Shown here: positions 22,474-32,638 of the stretch, in pieces
Numbering within the stretch: the first letter of the stretch is position 1
Layout: each line of letters starts with the position of its first letter
Assembly (NCBI RefSeq): GCF_000477415.1
Contig: NC_022575.1
Span: 62,001-126,000 of the forward strand
From: Mycoplasma parvum str. Indiana
GTDB taxonomy: Bacteria; Bacillota_I; Bacilli_A; Mycoplasmatales; Mycoplasmoidaceae
Length of the DNA: 64,000 nucleotides
Direction: 5' to 3'
Position numbers and translations under genes: made by a program
Notes under the pieces: model-generated
What the model was told of the DNA's origin: nothing
Database searches by the model: none
What the model saw: only the letters and a program-made list of their open reading frames with translations

Positions 22474-23301
22474 TTATTTTTTTTCCTTCTGTTCTTGAAA
22501 AATTGAATCAGTTACTCAAGGAGAGCTATAAGTCCAAGCAAGCATATTTCTCCTACTTAATGTTCTTTTTGGTTTTGGACTTTGATTGCTTTTAGAATTA
22601 GTTTTTTCAAATTCTCCTAGTTTATTTATATTTCATAAAAGAAAAAGAAATCCTTTTAGTCTTTTATCAAATTGATCATCTTTAGTGAAAGCTTTCTTTC
22701 AGTTTTCTAAATTAATTCAACTTTGTAACAAATTTTTATTATTTTCTCCATTTCAGAGAAAATTTCATTTTTTCAAGTCTAATAAAGCATTAAATAAGAA
22801 ATATAAAACGGCACCAAATTCTACCTCAAAAATATCTCTATATCTAAATCCCAATAAAGTTCAAAATCCATTTCATAAACTTTTGGAATCAAAAGTTATT
22901 TCTGGAGAAGAAGAACTTTGACTATCGCCATTTTGCTGTTGCTTTAAATTTTTAAATAAAGCTTCTAATGATGTTCGAGGTGTTTTGAAAATATCAAAGA
23001 TTGGTTCAAAATATTTTTTTACTATTTCAAAAAAATCTTTAATTTGTTTTCCGAAAGATTGAAAAAAATTATTTTGACTATTTTCTAATTTTTTTTGATT
23101 GCTTTGCTGAAATAAACCAACAAAACTTTTATAAGCAGATGAAAAGGCAGAAGATATCTGTTTATTTAGTACTTCACTTGTAGTAATGCTTAATACAATG
23201 CCCCCCCCAATAATTCCAGCACAAGAAATAATTAGCTTACTGGGGGAGGCAAAGCCAACTAATTTAAAACCAGTATGAATTAACATTCTCGATAAAAACA
23301 T
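22474..23301 (-). CDS. family B anchored protein with in-frame poly-G tract (ON)
   Basis: 275 residues from ATG 23301. MFLSRMLIHTGFKLVGFASP then LIISCAGIIGGGIVLSITTS is the anchor with the G8-encoded GGG. The same middle (YFEPIFDIFKTPRTSLEALF) and C-terminus (RRNMLAWTYSSPWVT) occur in the other B proteins, so this is the third copy. Starts nine bases after the family C stop, so C and B look like one transcription unit that was duplicated. Confidence 0.75.
23201..23208 (-). repeat. G8 tract in family B gene 3 (in frame)
   Basis: ATT GGG GGG GGC ATT within the membrane anchor, in frame at eight. Confidence 0.9.
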
Positions 23302-23310
23302 AAAAATTAA

Positions 23311-24392
23311 TTAATTTTTTATTGTCTTATCATTCAAAACACAAATATTTATATCATCATTTTGCGAATTATTGCATATAGCATTTTTTAGTAATCCTTC
23401 AAAATGTTGAAAATCAGTTATATTTATTTTTAAATCTTCTCATTTTTGGTAAATTTTTTGTAGATTTTTATTAAATTCATTTAACTCTTCATATTTTTTA
23501 TTTATTTCTTTTATTGTTTTTTCAGAATTGAGTTTAAGCGCTGAAGTTTGCGCATCTGACATTAAAACATTAACTTTTATTAAAAATAAGGCATTCATTA
23601 GAATTTTTTGTTTTGTTTCTAGAGATTCTTTTACCATTTCATTATTAAGAAAATAATTTTTTAATTTTTGTTGTTCTTCTATAAGTTTTGATTTAATTTC
23701 TTGTAATTGTTTTTTGACTTCTTCTCCCTTTAGAGTAGGTTTATTGGATAATTGTTGTGTATTAACACCCCCCCCGCAGAATGTGAATTTTGATTATTTT
23801 TCGAAAGATTTTCTAAAGTTCACTCTTCATTTTGTTGTTCACATGCTTCATTTTGTTGTGTCTCTTTATTTGAAATATCTATGATGCAAATAAATTGTTT
23901 TAAGATATTACCTAATTCTTTAACTCTTTCATTAATTTGTTTCAATAAGTTTGCTTTATGTTTGAATTGCTCTAGTCATGCAGTTACTGATATATTTTCT
24001 TTTGACTGTTCAGCTAATTCTTCAAAAGACTTTATTAATTGATTTATAACCTCTATGTTTTTTTCATAGAGTTTGTTTAATTGTTCTTCCGAATTGAGAA
24101 TAGATTGAAATAATTCCTGAATTGTTTTAAATTTAAGTTCTTTAAGTTCTTCTGCACTTTCTTTATATTTTTTTCAATCAGTATGAAGAGATTTAGTATT
24201 GTTTAATCTTTCTGTCTCATTTGTTTTAAATTGATTTATTTCTTGATTATCATAAATAGATTCGCCTGCTTTAAAGAAATTTGCTAATTGATTTTCGGAA
24301 GAACTTAAGCTATAAGGAATTAAATAGGATAATAAGCTAGTAGTTCCAGAAGTAAACAAAAATAAAGTAATTAATTTTGACAGTAAAAACAT
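23311..24392 (-). CDS. family C anchored coiled-coil protein, poly-G frameshift (OFF)
   Basis: From ATG 24392: MFLLSKLITLFLFTSGTTSL then LLSYLIPYSLSSSENQLANF, nearly the same start as the other family C gene. Two helical halves are joined by a linker containing a G8 tract (23768-23775) after NNQNSHS. At G8 the frame stops within about 20 codons (about 220 residues); nine G restores VNTQQLSNKPTLKGEEVKKQ to TAA 23311 (360 residues). The conserved C-terminal block is LLKNAICNNSQNDDINICV. First gene of the cluster behind the DUF31 peptidase. Confidence 0.72.
23768..23775 (-). repeat. G8 tract in family C gene 2 (out of frame)
   Basis: GCG GGG GGG GTG at eight; nine G gives GCG GGG GGG GGT GTT and the full-length product. 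Confidence 0.9.
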
Positions 24393-24417
24393 ATTTAATT
24401 AATTGTTAAGGTGCTAA

Positions 24418-24436
24418 TTTTCCCCCTATGGGGAAA
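24418..24436. repeat. hairpin tttcccc/ggggaaaa
   Basis: A short G/C stem flanked by T and A runs in the 94-base gap between the DUF31 gene and family C gene 2. A terminator or attenuator between the two is likely. Confidence 0.5.
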
Positions 24437-24486
24437 AACTATCGTTTAATTATTAAAAATATCTTCTTGAATTGAAGATATAAAAA

Positions 24487-26169
24487 TTAACTGAATTTTC
24501 AATTCTTTTTATTTTTCAAATAAGTTTGAATTTCAGGACTATATTTTTCTAGTTGAGTTCTATATGAGGAAACATTACTTCCAGTTCCAGCAATTAAGTC
24601 AAAACCAGGCAGAATTATTCTTCCATCTTTACCTATTACTCAATTACCTCTTACAGGCTCAATAAATCCATAATTAAGTCCTTGATTAAACATTCTATAT
24701 AAACCTAAGAATTCTCCGTTTTGATTCAAAACCATACTTCCTGAAGCGCCTCTACCTAAAAATGCATTATCTATTAGATAGTTATATCCCCAACCAGACA
24801 ATAGTTTTCCATTTCATGATACTTTAGAAGCATTTGAAACTTTATCTACAGAAGTCATATCTACGTGTCCAGGAATAATTTCTCTTTGACTATTCAATAA
24901 GTTATATTCGTGCGGGAAATAACCATTATTTCTGAAAAAAGTTAATTTACTTTCAGAAGGAATTACATTGTAATGTTGATCTAGGTAACTCTCATTAACT
25001 ATTCTGAATTTATGATTCATAGAGAATGAAAGATTATCTGCAACGCTTCCTGGATATCCTCCCATAAAGAAACGATCCTCAGATTTAGCCAATTTTTCTG
25101 GATCATATTTGCTCATTAATTCTGGAACAAAAAAATTAATATATTTTTTGTTTGTTTTGGAAATATTATCTTTGTAATATTTTTCAAATACTTTATTAGT
25201 TATAAATCTTGCTTGTCTTTCATTAGCAAAATTAACCTCTAATACTCCAAAATCTTTGAAATAACTATTATTCTTTATTTCATGGCCTGAAACAGTATAT
25301 CTAGGTCCCAAAAAGTCCACTGCAGCATATACTAATTTAGGTTCTTTTACAGTTGTGGTGAAAATTCTCGGAGCATCATAATTTTTTCATCTATCTCAAG
25401 TTGGAGCCAATCCTAATCATTGATAGAAAGGATTATTTCGATAATAACTTCAATTTCCTGAATGAGTTTTTAATAGAGATGAATATAAATTATTCTCTCT
25501 ATCTCTATCATTAATATCTTCTTCAGTGTACAAATTCAATATAGATTTATTATTGAGAATAGAATCTTCGCAAGAATCTAGTTTATATCTATAATTTCTA
25601 GATCTAGTAGAAATATGATTTGATATTGAATTTTCAGTAATTGGTAAAGAAGTGTTATATGGATTATTTTTGAATCTAAATTTATTAATTACATGTAAAT
25701 TTGTAGCTATAAACCATTTTGTTGGATAAGTTTTATTATCTTTTGGTAATTCAAAATCTAACAATCATCCTGTACCTGATTGGCAAGGCATTGCTAATTT
25801 CACAGTATGATCTTTAATCATTTTGTAAATTTCTTTAGCAGTGTCTTGATGACTTATTTTCATGAAATTTATTCTTTTGGTAAAGCCTAAATCTTTATCA
25901 AAATCTCAATATCCTGTTGTAAGATTTTTTAATTCTTCTTGGGTAAAGTAGTTATTACCTCTAGAAATGGTTGATTTAGCATTGTAAACTTTGTTTTCAT
26001 TGGTATTTACCGATGTTCCGCCAGACGACATCTTATCTAAGTGGTAAAAATATCCATCATCAACAAATTTTCCTGAAGACATAGCTCCATAAATTTGATG
26101 ACCACCAAGACCAACACCAAGAACTAAGAAAAGTTTTACTCCATTAATAATTAAAGGTAAAAAAGCCAT
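24487..26169 (-). CDS. DUF31 (PF01732) trypsin-like peptidase, mycoplasma Ig-protease family
   Basis: 560 residues from ATG 26169, with an N-terminal anchor (LIINGVKLFLVLGVGLGGHQ). The family core is visible: GTGWLLDFELP, then WFIATNLHVI with His159; DFGVLEVNF with Asp306; and GRGASGSMVLNQNGEFLGLY with Ser476, a trypsin-fold triad. Before the C-terminus is FDLIAGTGSNVSSYRTQLEK, shared with the two other copies in this window. DUF31 includes the M. mycoides MIP proteases that cleave antibody captured by MIB. Whether this one cuts immunoglobulin is inference. It lies just upstream of the phase-variable cluster. Confidence 0.8.
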
Positions 26170-26310
26170 CTACTTAATAAATAACCAAATTATTGTAAAA
26201 ATTAAAGTATATATGAAAAAGCATTATAAACCATTTAAATTATAGATTAATAAATTATAACTCAGTGTTAGCAATTTTTTAATAAATTAATGTTCTCAAT
26301 TTAAAAAATA

Positions 26311-27594
26311 ATGGCAGCTAGAATTCCATTGTGAGTTATCACTACAACAGTATTTTCATCTATCTCTGTTCCAATAATTAAAAATGTTACTTTTAATACC
26401 AATACATCCAATCAAATACATAATTATTTCTTTAGATTGCCTTTATTTAGTAAAGATAATAAAGATAATAAAGCCCTAATTAATGAAGACAAAAAAAGAA
26501 TAGAGGGATATTACAAAAAGTATTATCCTCATACTGCTTTTGTTAATGAAGTAACTAATTTTAGTTCTAAACAAATAGAAGGGGAAAATAATCCTAATTT
26601 TTATATTCAAGTACAAAAAGGAGAATATGACAAAAATAGAGAATTAGAGTGATTAAAAGCAGTTAGATTAAATCAAATAACTATTGATAAATATTATGAG
26701 AAAAAAGCTTTAGATTCTTCTTTAAAAGATGATGATACTTTTAAAGAATTAATTAAGGTGGAAAATTTATTCCCTGAGCGTTCTAAGAGCGCACAAAATG
26801 CTTTAAATCAAGAAGCTATAGATTTATTTCTGAAAAATGTAAAAATTCCAATTGAAGATATCAAAAGACTAGTTTATTATCCTTCAGAAAGAACAGGAGC
26901 TAAAAGATGATTTGTATGACTAGATAAAGATCTTTTAAAGCTTAAATTAAATTTAGGCTTTCATATTTGATTTTTTAATCAACCCTTTTTAAAAGGGAAT
27001 GTTTCAGTTAAAAATTTCTTTAATTTAAGTAAAGAAGAGAGTGAGAAAATTAAAGAAAAGATTGAATCACTATATAAATTACTAACAGAAGAAGAAAAGA
27101 ATTTTTTCTCTCTTTATTACAGTCATTTTTGAATAATGAAGAAAAAAGATAATAAAGAACTTAAAGCTCAAGAAATAACTTCTGAAGAGATAAATAAAAT
27201 GTACCATTTATTGAGCGAAAAAGAGGAAAAAATAGATATTTTTAGAGATCATTTATTGCAAGTGATTGAAGGGGGAGATAAATTAGCTTTTGAATCATTT
27301 TTTCCAAATTATATTACTTATGCATCAGGCCCTGATGCTTTACATACACTAGAAGTGGCAAATGAATTTAATAGTAATGTAAAAGTTACTATTACTCCAG
27401 ATAGAAGAATAAATAAAGCTTGAAAAGTGAATGAAATATTAGATTTATTCAAAAATTACAGTATTAAAAATTTCACTTTAAGAACTACTGATAATCAAAA
27501 AGACCAATGACCAATATCAATATTTTCAAAAATTGGTGGAAATAATTTCCCAATTATTAGAGAAGAGTATTTTACTCAAAAGAAAGTAATTTAA
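26311..27594 (+). CDS. hypothetical protein with N-terminal signal/anchor (427 aa)
   Basis: ATG 26311 gives MAARIPLWVITTTVFSSISV, a signal or anchor, then a mostly helical soluble region with many Lys/Glu (for example NRELEWLKAVRLNQITIDKY) and a compact C-terminal part (GPDALHTLEVANEFNSNVKV then TITPDRRINKAWKVNEILDL) that may be an alpha/beta fold. No catalytic motif recognised. The promoter region is shared with the divergent DUF31 gene. A short hairpin follows its stop. Confidence 0.65.
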
Positions 27595-27789
27595 GAAGAT
27601 AGTGGAGGGATTACTCCCTTGCCTATTATTTGTATTCTTTTTGGTTTTTTTTAGTTGAACTAGATATAAAATACCTGGCCTTGTTACTTCCGCTTTTTTA
27701 TCTATTTCTTCTTTTTCTATATATAACTTATTTATATTAGGGGGTCTTCCTTTAAATAAAGAAACAATTTTTGGTGTAATATCACTCAT
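27478..27789 (-). CDS. small ORF of unknown function, convergent with 26311-27594
   Basis: 103 codons from ATG 27789 to TAA 27478. The first 60 or so residues (MSDITPKIVSLFKGRPPNIN, KLYIEKEEIDKKAEVTRPGI) look like real protein, with an A/G-rich stretch before the start. The last 40 lie antisense to the end of the upstream gene and look less protein-like, so the functional part may be only the N-terminus or the ORF may be spurious. No family recognised. Confidence 0.35.
27604..27620. terminator. short hairpin after 26311-27594
   Basis: Stem gaggga/tcccttt-like with loop ttac, ten bases after the TAA. Also falls inside the small antisense ORF. A T-rich run follows about 25 bases on. Confidence 0.4.
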
Positions 27790-27829
27790 TTTCTTTTCCC
27801 ATTTAAAAGTAATTAATTTCTTTAAGTTA

Positions 27830-29167
27830 TTGCAGAAATTTTTGTTTTTAAAAATTTATACCTTTAAAGTAGCTATTTCATTAGCTAAGAAAAAACACAA
27901 TATTTATCTTTATGAATTAGCTTTATTTCTTCTAATTCCTGGTTCTATTTTTATATTTTTATTACCTAACACTCTTAAAAATTTAGCTTTACTAATAGTA
28001 TTAGGAGTATTTAGTATTTTTGCTTTATGATGATTATTTTTTAATTTTTATTTACCCAAATTAATCTGCTCTTTAGAGCATAAAAGAAAATTAATTTTTC
28101 CAGAAAGACAGTGGAGAAATATAAAATATTCACGAATTCTAGGCAATGAAGAAGAAAATGAATCAATAATAAATGGCCCTGTTAAAAGAATTAGAAGAAA
28201 TTGGGCACCTTTATTAATGTTTTTAGCATTTCTGGGTTTGTTAATCTCTCTCTCAACCGCAAATTTAAATTATCCCGATTTTTTTAAAAATAATCAATTA
28301 CTTTCCTTTGATCAAAATAATTTTTCAACATTACAAGATACTTTAAATAATTTGAAAGCAAAACCATTACAAGATATTCCCAAAAATGTGCAACAAAATA
28401 CCTCAAATAGCTCTTCTTTGTTGTACTATCTTTTTCCAGAAGGGGTTTCTTTAGATAACTTAATTTCACAATTAACTAATGGAAAAAAACAACAAAATGA
28501 ACAATCATCAACTGCACAAAATTATACCCTACAAACTACTGAAGCTTTCTCCAAAATGCCAGATTTAAAAGCTACAGTTAAGTTGTCTTTCCTGTCAATA
28601 GTACCTTTATTTATATATATATGATGTAGATTTAAAGCAATCAATGCTTTAGCTTTTATTATTTCCTCTATATCTTTATTTGGCATTAACTATTTCTTAT
28701 TATTCTCAACAACATTAAAAATTTCTAATTTAATTCCAGAAATTTTAATTATCAGTTTCATAATATTGTTGATTTCTTGAGCTAATTCTCTTTCTTTTTC
28801 AGGAGCACTTTCTGGAGATATTAGTAAAGTAGAAAATAAAAAATTATTTTTAAGAGTTCAAGCCAATAGACTGAAATGAATGATGAGGCAAGGAGGCTTT
28901 TATTATCTTCATTTATTATTAGTATCTTGTGGAATTTATTTATTTTTTAGAGAATATGATATAGCATATGCTATATTCCTACTTGTTTTATTTAGTTGCA
29001 TTACTTTATTATTTTTCTCATCTGTTTCTTGTTTTTGATTGGAGAAGTTTAGTTTAATGGTTGGCAGAAATTATGCAAGATTATATGGTATGTTTAATAG
29101 AGTTAGAGAAAGAAATTATGAAAGTCAAGCTGAAGAAGAAAGAGTTATAGGAATTAACTCTAATTAG
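27830..29167 (+). CDS. hypothetical polytopic membrane protein (445 aa)
   Basis: Start TTG 27830 is likely; no ATG is available near the beginning. Two helices at the N-terminus (YLYELALFLLIPGSIFIFLL, then LALLIVLGVFSIFALWWLFF), a basic loop, a third helix (LLMFLAFLGLLISLSTANLN), a polar outside loop of about 120 residues rich in Asn, Gln and Ser, then five or six helices and a basic charged tail (RERNYESQAEEERVIGINSN). No family recognised. Followed by a strong terminator and convergent with the double-glycine peptide operon. Confidence 0.65.
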
Positions 29168-29178
29168 CTTATTGTTTT

Positions 29179-29203
29179 AAAAAAGGGCTTTTGGCCCTTT
29201 TTT
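29179..29203 (+). terminator. rho-independent terminator
   Basis: aaaaaagggc / gccctttttt stem with a 5-base loop and a T6 tail, 12 bases after the membrane-protein stop. Its A/T symmetry means it can also act for the convergent peptide operon. Confidence 0.85.
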
Positions 29204-29213
29204 ATAACTTCCC

Positions 29214-29492
29214 TTAAAAGAGAGTTATTCTATTTTTTGGCCAATTATTCAATATATTTCTTTGTAAATCTATTTGCGGAGATAAAAAACATTCAGGATT
29301 TTCATAAGTAAAGCAATTTTCATGTGATTTATTAATAATGTTTTCTGGAGGTGTTCTTTTTCAATATCTATTAATCAAATCAATTATTAAATTGGAAATG
29401 CTCGTGAAAGTTAAAATTCCCGTAGCTATTCCCATTAGGGAGGAAGCACCCCCTTGGGTCTGTTTCTTTTCTGAAAGAGTTAATTTTCTCAT
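29214..29492 (-). CDS. double-glycine-leader peptide 2 (92 aa, two cysteines)
   Basis: ATG 29492 to TAA 29214, with one TGA-Trp. The N-terminus MRKLTLSEKKQTQGG is a 15-residue leader ending in Gly-Gly, with Leu at -12 and Glu at -8, as in bacteriocin and ComC-type leaders. The mature part starts ASSLMGIATGILTFTSISNL, rich in small residues and hydrophobic like many class II bacteriocin cores. A polar tail follows with exactly two cysteines (HENCFTYENPECFLSP) that could form one disulfide. It begins five bases after peptide 1 ends. No peptidase-C39 transporter is in the window. Function inferred only from the leader. Confidence 0.7.
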
Positions 29493-29497
29493 ATTTT

Positions 29498-29899
29498 TTA
29501 AACCATTCAGGGAATTCCAAAAGAAATTCCACTTTTGTAATAATAAGGAGAAAATCTAATCATAGGTCTAAAAGCTTCTGATGCATAAGCATAAAAATCT
29601 CTTCTGCTATTTGAATTACTATTTATATAGTTATCTTGAGAATTAGATATTCCCGATGGGTTAAAAAATCTTGAAGAGATTTTACCTACTGAATAATTTT
29701 TTCTATTAGCAAAAAGAGAATATATTTCTTCTCCTAAAGAAATAATTCCCGGAATAGCTGATAAAGATAATAAAGAAATATTATGCAATTTAGTGTTATA
29801 AGTATTTATTTTGGATTTTGCAGAAGAAAAAGGAGAAATTCTTCTCCTTCCGGCTCCCCCTACAATTTGTTTTTTCTCACTTTCTGAAAGTTTTTTCAT
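29498..29899 (-). CDS. double-glycine-leader peptide 1 (133 aa)
   Basis: ATG 29899 to TAA 29498. The leader MKKLSESEKKQIVGG is also exactly 15 residues, with Leu at -12, Glu at -8, Ile at -4 and Gly-Gly, and shares 10 of 15 positions with peptide 2. The mature part opens with AGRRRISPFSSAKSKINTYN (strongly basic), has a hydrophobic middle (ISLLSLSAIPGIISLGEEIY) and an aromatic/Ser/Asn-rich end (FSPYYYKSGISFGIPWMV); it has no cysteine. An upstream ATG at 29916 is out of frame. Probably exported after cleavage behind the Gly-Gly; activity unknown. Confidence 0.7.
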
Positions 29900-29960
29900 T
29901 TTCTTAATTTTTTCATTCTATTAATATTCGATTTTTTTAAAAAGGAATAAAAAATTTTAA

Positions 29961-30857
29961 TTAATCATTTGTTCAGATTACATTTTTATTGAATATGTAC
30001 TCTAAATGCTTGAAAAGGTTATATCTAGCTACAATACTTTGATAAGGAGTATCTGAATCTTGGGCTTTAGCTTTTTCATCAACTTTCTTTTGATCTTTCT
30101 CTAATTCTTCAATTTTGTCTACATTCAAGATAAAAGGATTTCCATCCTTATAAATAATTATTGTTGGAATACCTTGTTGTTTTTCTCCAAAATAATAATG
30201 TAGAAGAGAAAGTATTTTTCTAGCTTTTAAAGCTGATTTATCATATCTAACGTAGTCTCCTTGAACTTTTCCCTGACTTAATAAAGTTTCATGTCATTTA
30301 GTTCATGGAAAAGTAGCTAAATCATCATTATTTCTATTGTCTAAATTGGGGATTTTATCACTAAAAAAAATAAATTTAATTTTTTTTAATTTATCTTTAG
30401 TTTTTGCCAATGAATAAGTTTCATAAAAAACACCACTCTTATAAATATTTTTATGATTTCCTATTCAATTTCCCGGAGACTCTCTACCGCTATATAAAAA
30501 GTCTGTACAGTGCGGGCATGCATCCGAACCAAAATAAAGAACGTAATTTCCATTATTGTATTTCTTAGTCCCTTTAATTAGCTCTGCATCAGAATGTTTA
30601 ACTGTAGGTAATTCATCGAATTTATTTATTGATTCATCATCAGTATATTGATTTTCTGAACTATTGTTATTTGACGTAATTGAAAACTGATTATCTGTGT
30701 TCATGGCGTAATGTTCAGGCTTAGGATTAAATTCTTTGAATGAATATTCAGTATATTTATCTCCAGCAAGTATTGTTGGGATGCTAATGGCTCCAGCCCC
30801 TATGGAGCTAAAACTTAAAATCAAAAGAGCTTTAAGTTTTCCTAAACCTAAAATCAA
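29961..30857 (-). CDS. membrane-anchored thioredoxin-fold protein with CPHC motif
   Basis: 298 residues. TAA lies upstream in frame, so TTG 30857 is the likely start. The anchor LKALLILSFSSIGAGAISIP is followed by a polar linker, then NYVLYFGSDACPHCTDFLYS with a CPHC active site, the motif typical of DsbA-like oxidases, and later QQGIPTIIIYKDGNPFILNV with the cis-proline of the thioredoxin fold. Predicted to act outside the membrane on thiols. Its stop is 61 bases before peptide 1, so it probably leads the J-peptide1-peptide2 transcription unit and may oxidise the two cysteines of peptide 2 (inference). Confidence 0.72.
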
Positions 30858-30955
30858 GTTAGTTAGAGGATTTCATTAAATTTAATTAATTTTAAGTTTT
30901 TATATATAACCCAATAATTGGCTTTGTTGTTATATAAAAATTAATTAAGTAGGAA

Positions 30956-31450
30956 TTGTCGGAGAATATTGTTGAATGTTTTATTGAAATATCAAAACAT
31001 TCTAATTTGAAATATGAATTTAATAATCAAAAGTTGAAATTGGATAGAGTTCTTTTTGGCTCAGAAGTTTATCCACATAATTATGGGTTTATTTCTGACA
31101 CTCTTTCAGAAGATGGTGATCCTTTGGATGTAGTGGTATTATCTAATTTTTCTTCAACTCCTGGAACTTATTTGGATGGAAGAATTTTAGGAACATTAGA
31201 AATGATAGATTCTGGAGAACAAGATTGAAAGGTAATTGCAATAATGGATTCAGATCCAAGACTTAAACATATAAATTCTTTGGAAGATGTTCCAAAACAT
31301 TGAAAAGATGAATTAATTAATTTTTTTGAAAATTACAAAAAGTTGGAAAATAAAAAAGTTTCTTTAGGTTCTTTTTTATCTTTAGAGAAAACTATTTCTT
31401 TAATTAAAGAAGCTAAAGAAAGGTGAAAATCTAATCAAAAAAATTTATAA
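30956..31450 (+). CDS. ppa: inorganic pyrophosphatase
   Basis: 164 residues. TAG two codons upstream leaves TTG 30956 as start, preceded by an AGGA ribosome site. Family I motifs: SNLKYEFNNQKLKLDRVLFG, YPHNYGFISDTLSEDGDPLD with the metal-binding DGDPLD, and DWKVIAIMDSDPRLKHINSL. Hydrolyses PPi to phosphate in the cytosol. Normal length for the family. Confidence 0.95.
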
Positions 31451-31527
31451 TGGCGCATCTAATAGGACTCGAACCTATACTCTTTTGATCCGAAGTCAAA
31501 TGCTTTGTCCAATTAAGCTATAGATGC
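31451..31527 (-). tRNA. tRNA-Arg(TCG)
   Basis: Cloverleaf with acceptor GCATCTA/TAGATGC, anticodon loop CTTCGGA (TCG), stem TTTGA/TCAAA and encoded CCA. Starts directly after the ppa stop on the other strand. Confidence 0.93.
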
Positions 31528-31558
31528 ATAATTCTTAAGAACTAAAATCTCCAGAAAG

Positions 31559-32296
31559 ATTTTACTTCCAGATACACTTTCCTTCGTTCAGGAAAGTGTT
31601 GATCTCTTTTTTGAAAAGATTCATAATGAATTTAATATTTCTCTTCGAACAGCTATTAGAGAATTTACAGAATATCATGTATACTCTTGTAATTATTTAG
31701 GTCTTGCCGCGGATCCTAAAAACTTATCTCTTTATTATCAATTTAATTACGATTCTGAGAAAAATTTAGCTACATTAGAAAAAATTTTCTTTGTTTCTCC
31801 TGAAGCTAGACATATCCTAACTCATAATTATTTATTAGAAATTGATTCTTATTCAAAATCAAAAGTAAAGAAATGTGCTAATAAATTTAAGCAACAAGTT
31901 AATTCAAAATCTAGTTTATTTAAATTTGAAAATAGTTTTAAAGGATTAACTTTTTTCTCAGATTACAACAAATTAGAAAGTTTTAAGGCTAAAAAAATAT
32001 TATTAGATTATTCTTGATTAAGAGAACAAAATAAACAATTATTACTTCTTAAAAATTTGAATAATAATTATGAAAATGAATTTCTTAAAGAAGTAGTAAT
32101 TAAATTTGATTTATCATTTTTGACAAAATCCCATTTCTTTGAAAATGATAAATATGCTAGCTTTAAAAGTATTTTGCCTCCAAATTTAATTGTGGAATTG
32201 CCTTTAACAATAGAATATGAATTAGAAAAAGTTCCCGAGTCTTTAAGAAAAGAACAAATGATCGGTCTTTCTAATTTAAAAATGAATATTTCTTAG
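31559..32296 (+). CDS. hypothetical protein with apparent non-AUG start
   Basis: The frame opens after TAA (31532) and reads KISRKILLPDTLSFVQESVD to TAG 32294, but has no ATG, GTG or TTG in its first 150 or so codons; ATT 31559 (or ATC 31547) is the likely start, giving about 245 residues. The sequence is helical and soluble (RTAIREFTEYHVYSCNYLGL, FFVSPEARHILTHNYLLEID, then PESLRKEQMIGLSNLKMNIS). I do not recognise a family. It ends eight bases before trxA and probably shares its transcript. Confidence 0.6.
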
Positions 32297-32303
32297 TTAG
32301 TTT

Positions 32304-32630
32304 ATGTTAATTAATATTCAATCAGCAGAGGAATTAGAACTACTTCTTTTAGGACATGAAGTTGTTATAGATTTTTATGCTGATTGATGCCCCCCTTGTA
32401 GGCAATTAATGCCTATTCTTGAAAAAATATCTGATAGTCAGCCTTTTATGCATTCCATAAAATTTGCTAAAGTGAATATTTCTGGTCTTCCTGAGCTAGC
32501 TAAGAAATATGAAATTTCTTCCATTCCCACTTTAGTATTTATTTCTCAAAAGCATAGCAAAACAGAAAGACATTCAGGTTTATTATCAGAAGAAAATTTA
32601 ATTGATGCATTAGAGAAGTTTTTCTTCTAA
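32304..32630 (+). CDS. trxA: thioredoxin
   Basis: 108 residues from ATG 32304. It has the fold in order: VVIDFYADWCPPCRQLMPIL (active site), IKFAKVNISGLPELAKKYEI, and SSIPTLVFISQKHSKTERHS with the cis-proline and the glycine that follows. The active site is CPPC instead of the usual CGPC, which should alter redox potential. A cytosolic thiol reductant. Lies between the hypothetical gene at 31559 and the ECF S component. Confidence 0.9.
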
Positions 32631-32638
32631 ATTAAAGA

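Noticed and set aside
29338-29559. 73-codon plus-strand frame
   Set aside because: Antisense to the two double-glycine peptides, whose matching leaders support the minus strand.
29899-29916. Upstream ATG as a longer start for peptide 1
   Set aside because: ATG at 29916 is 17 bases away and out of frame.
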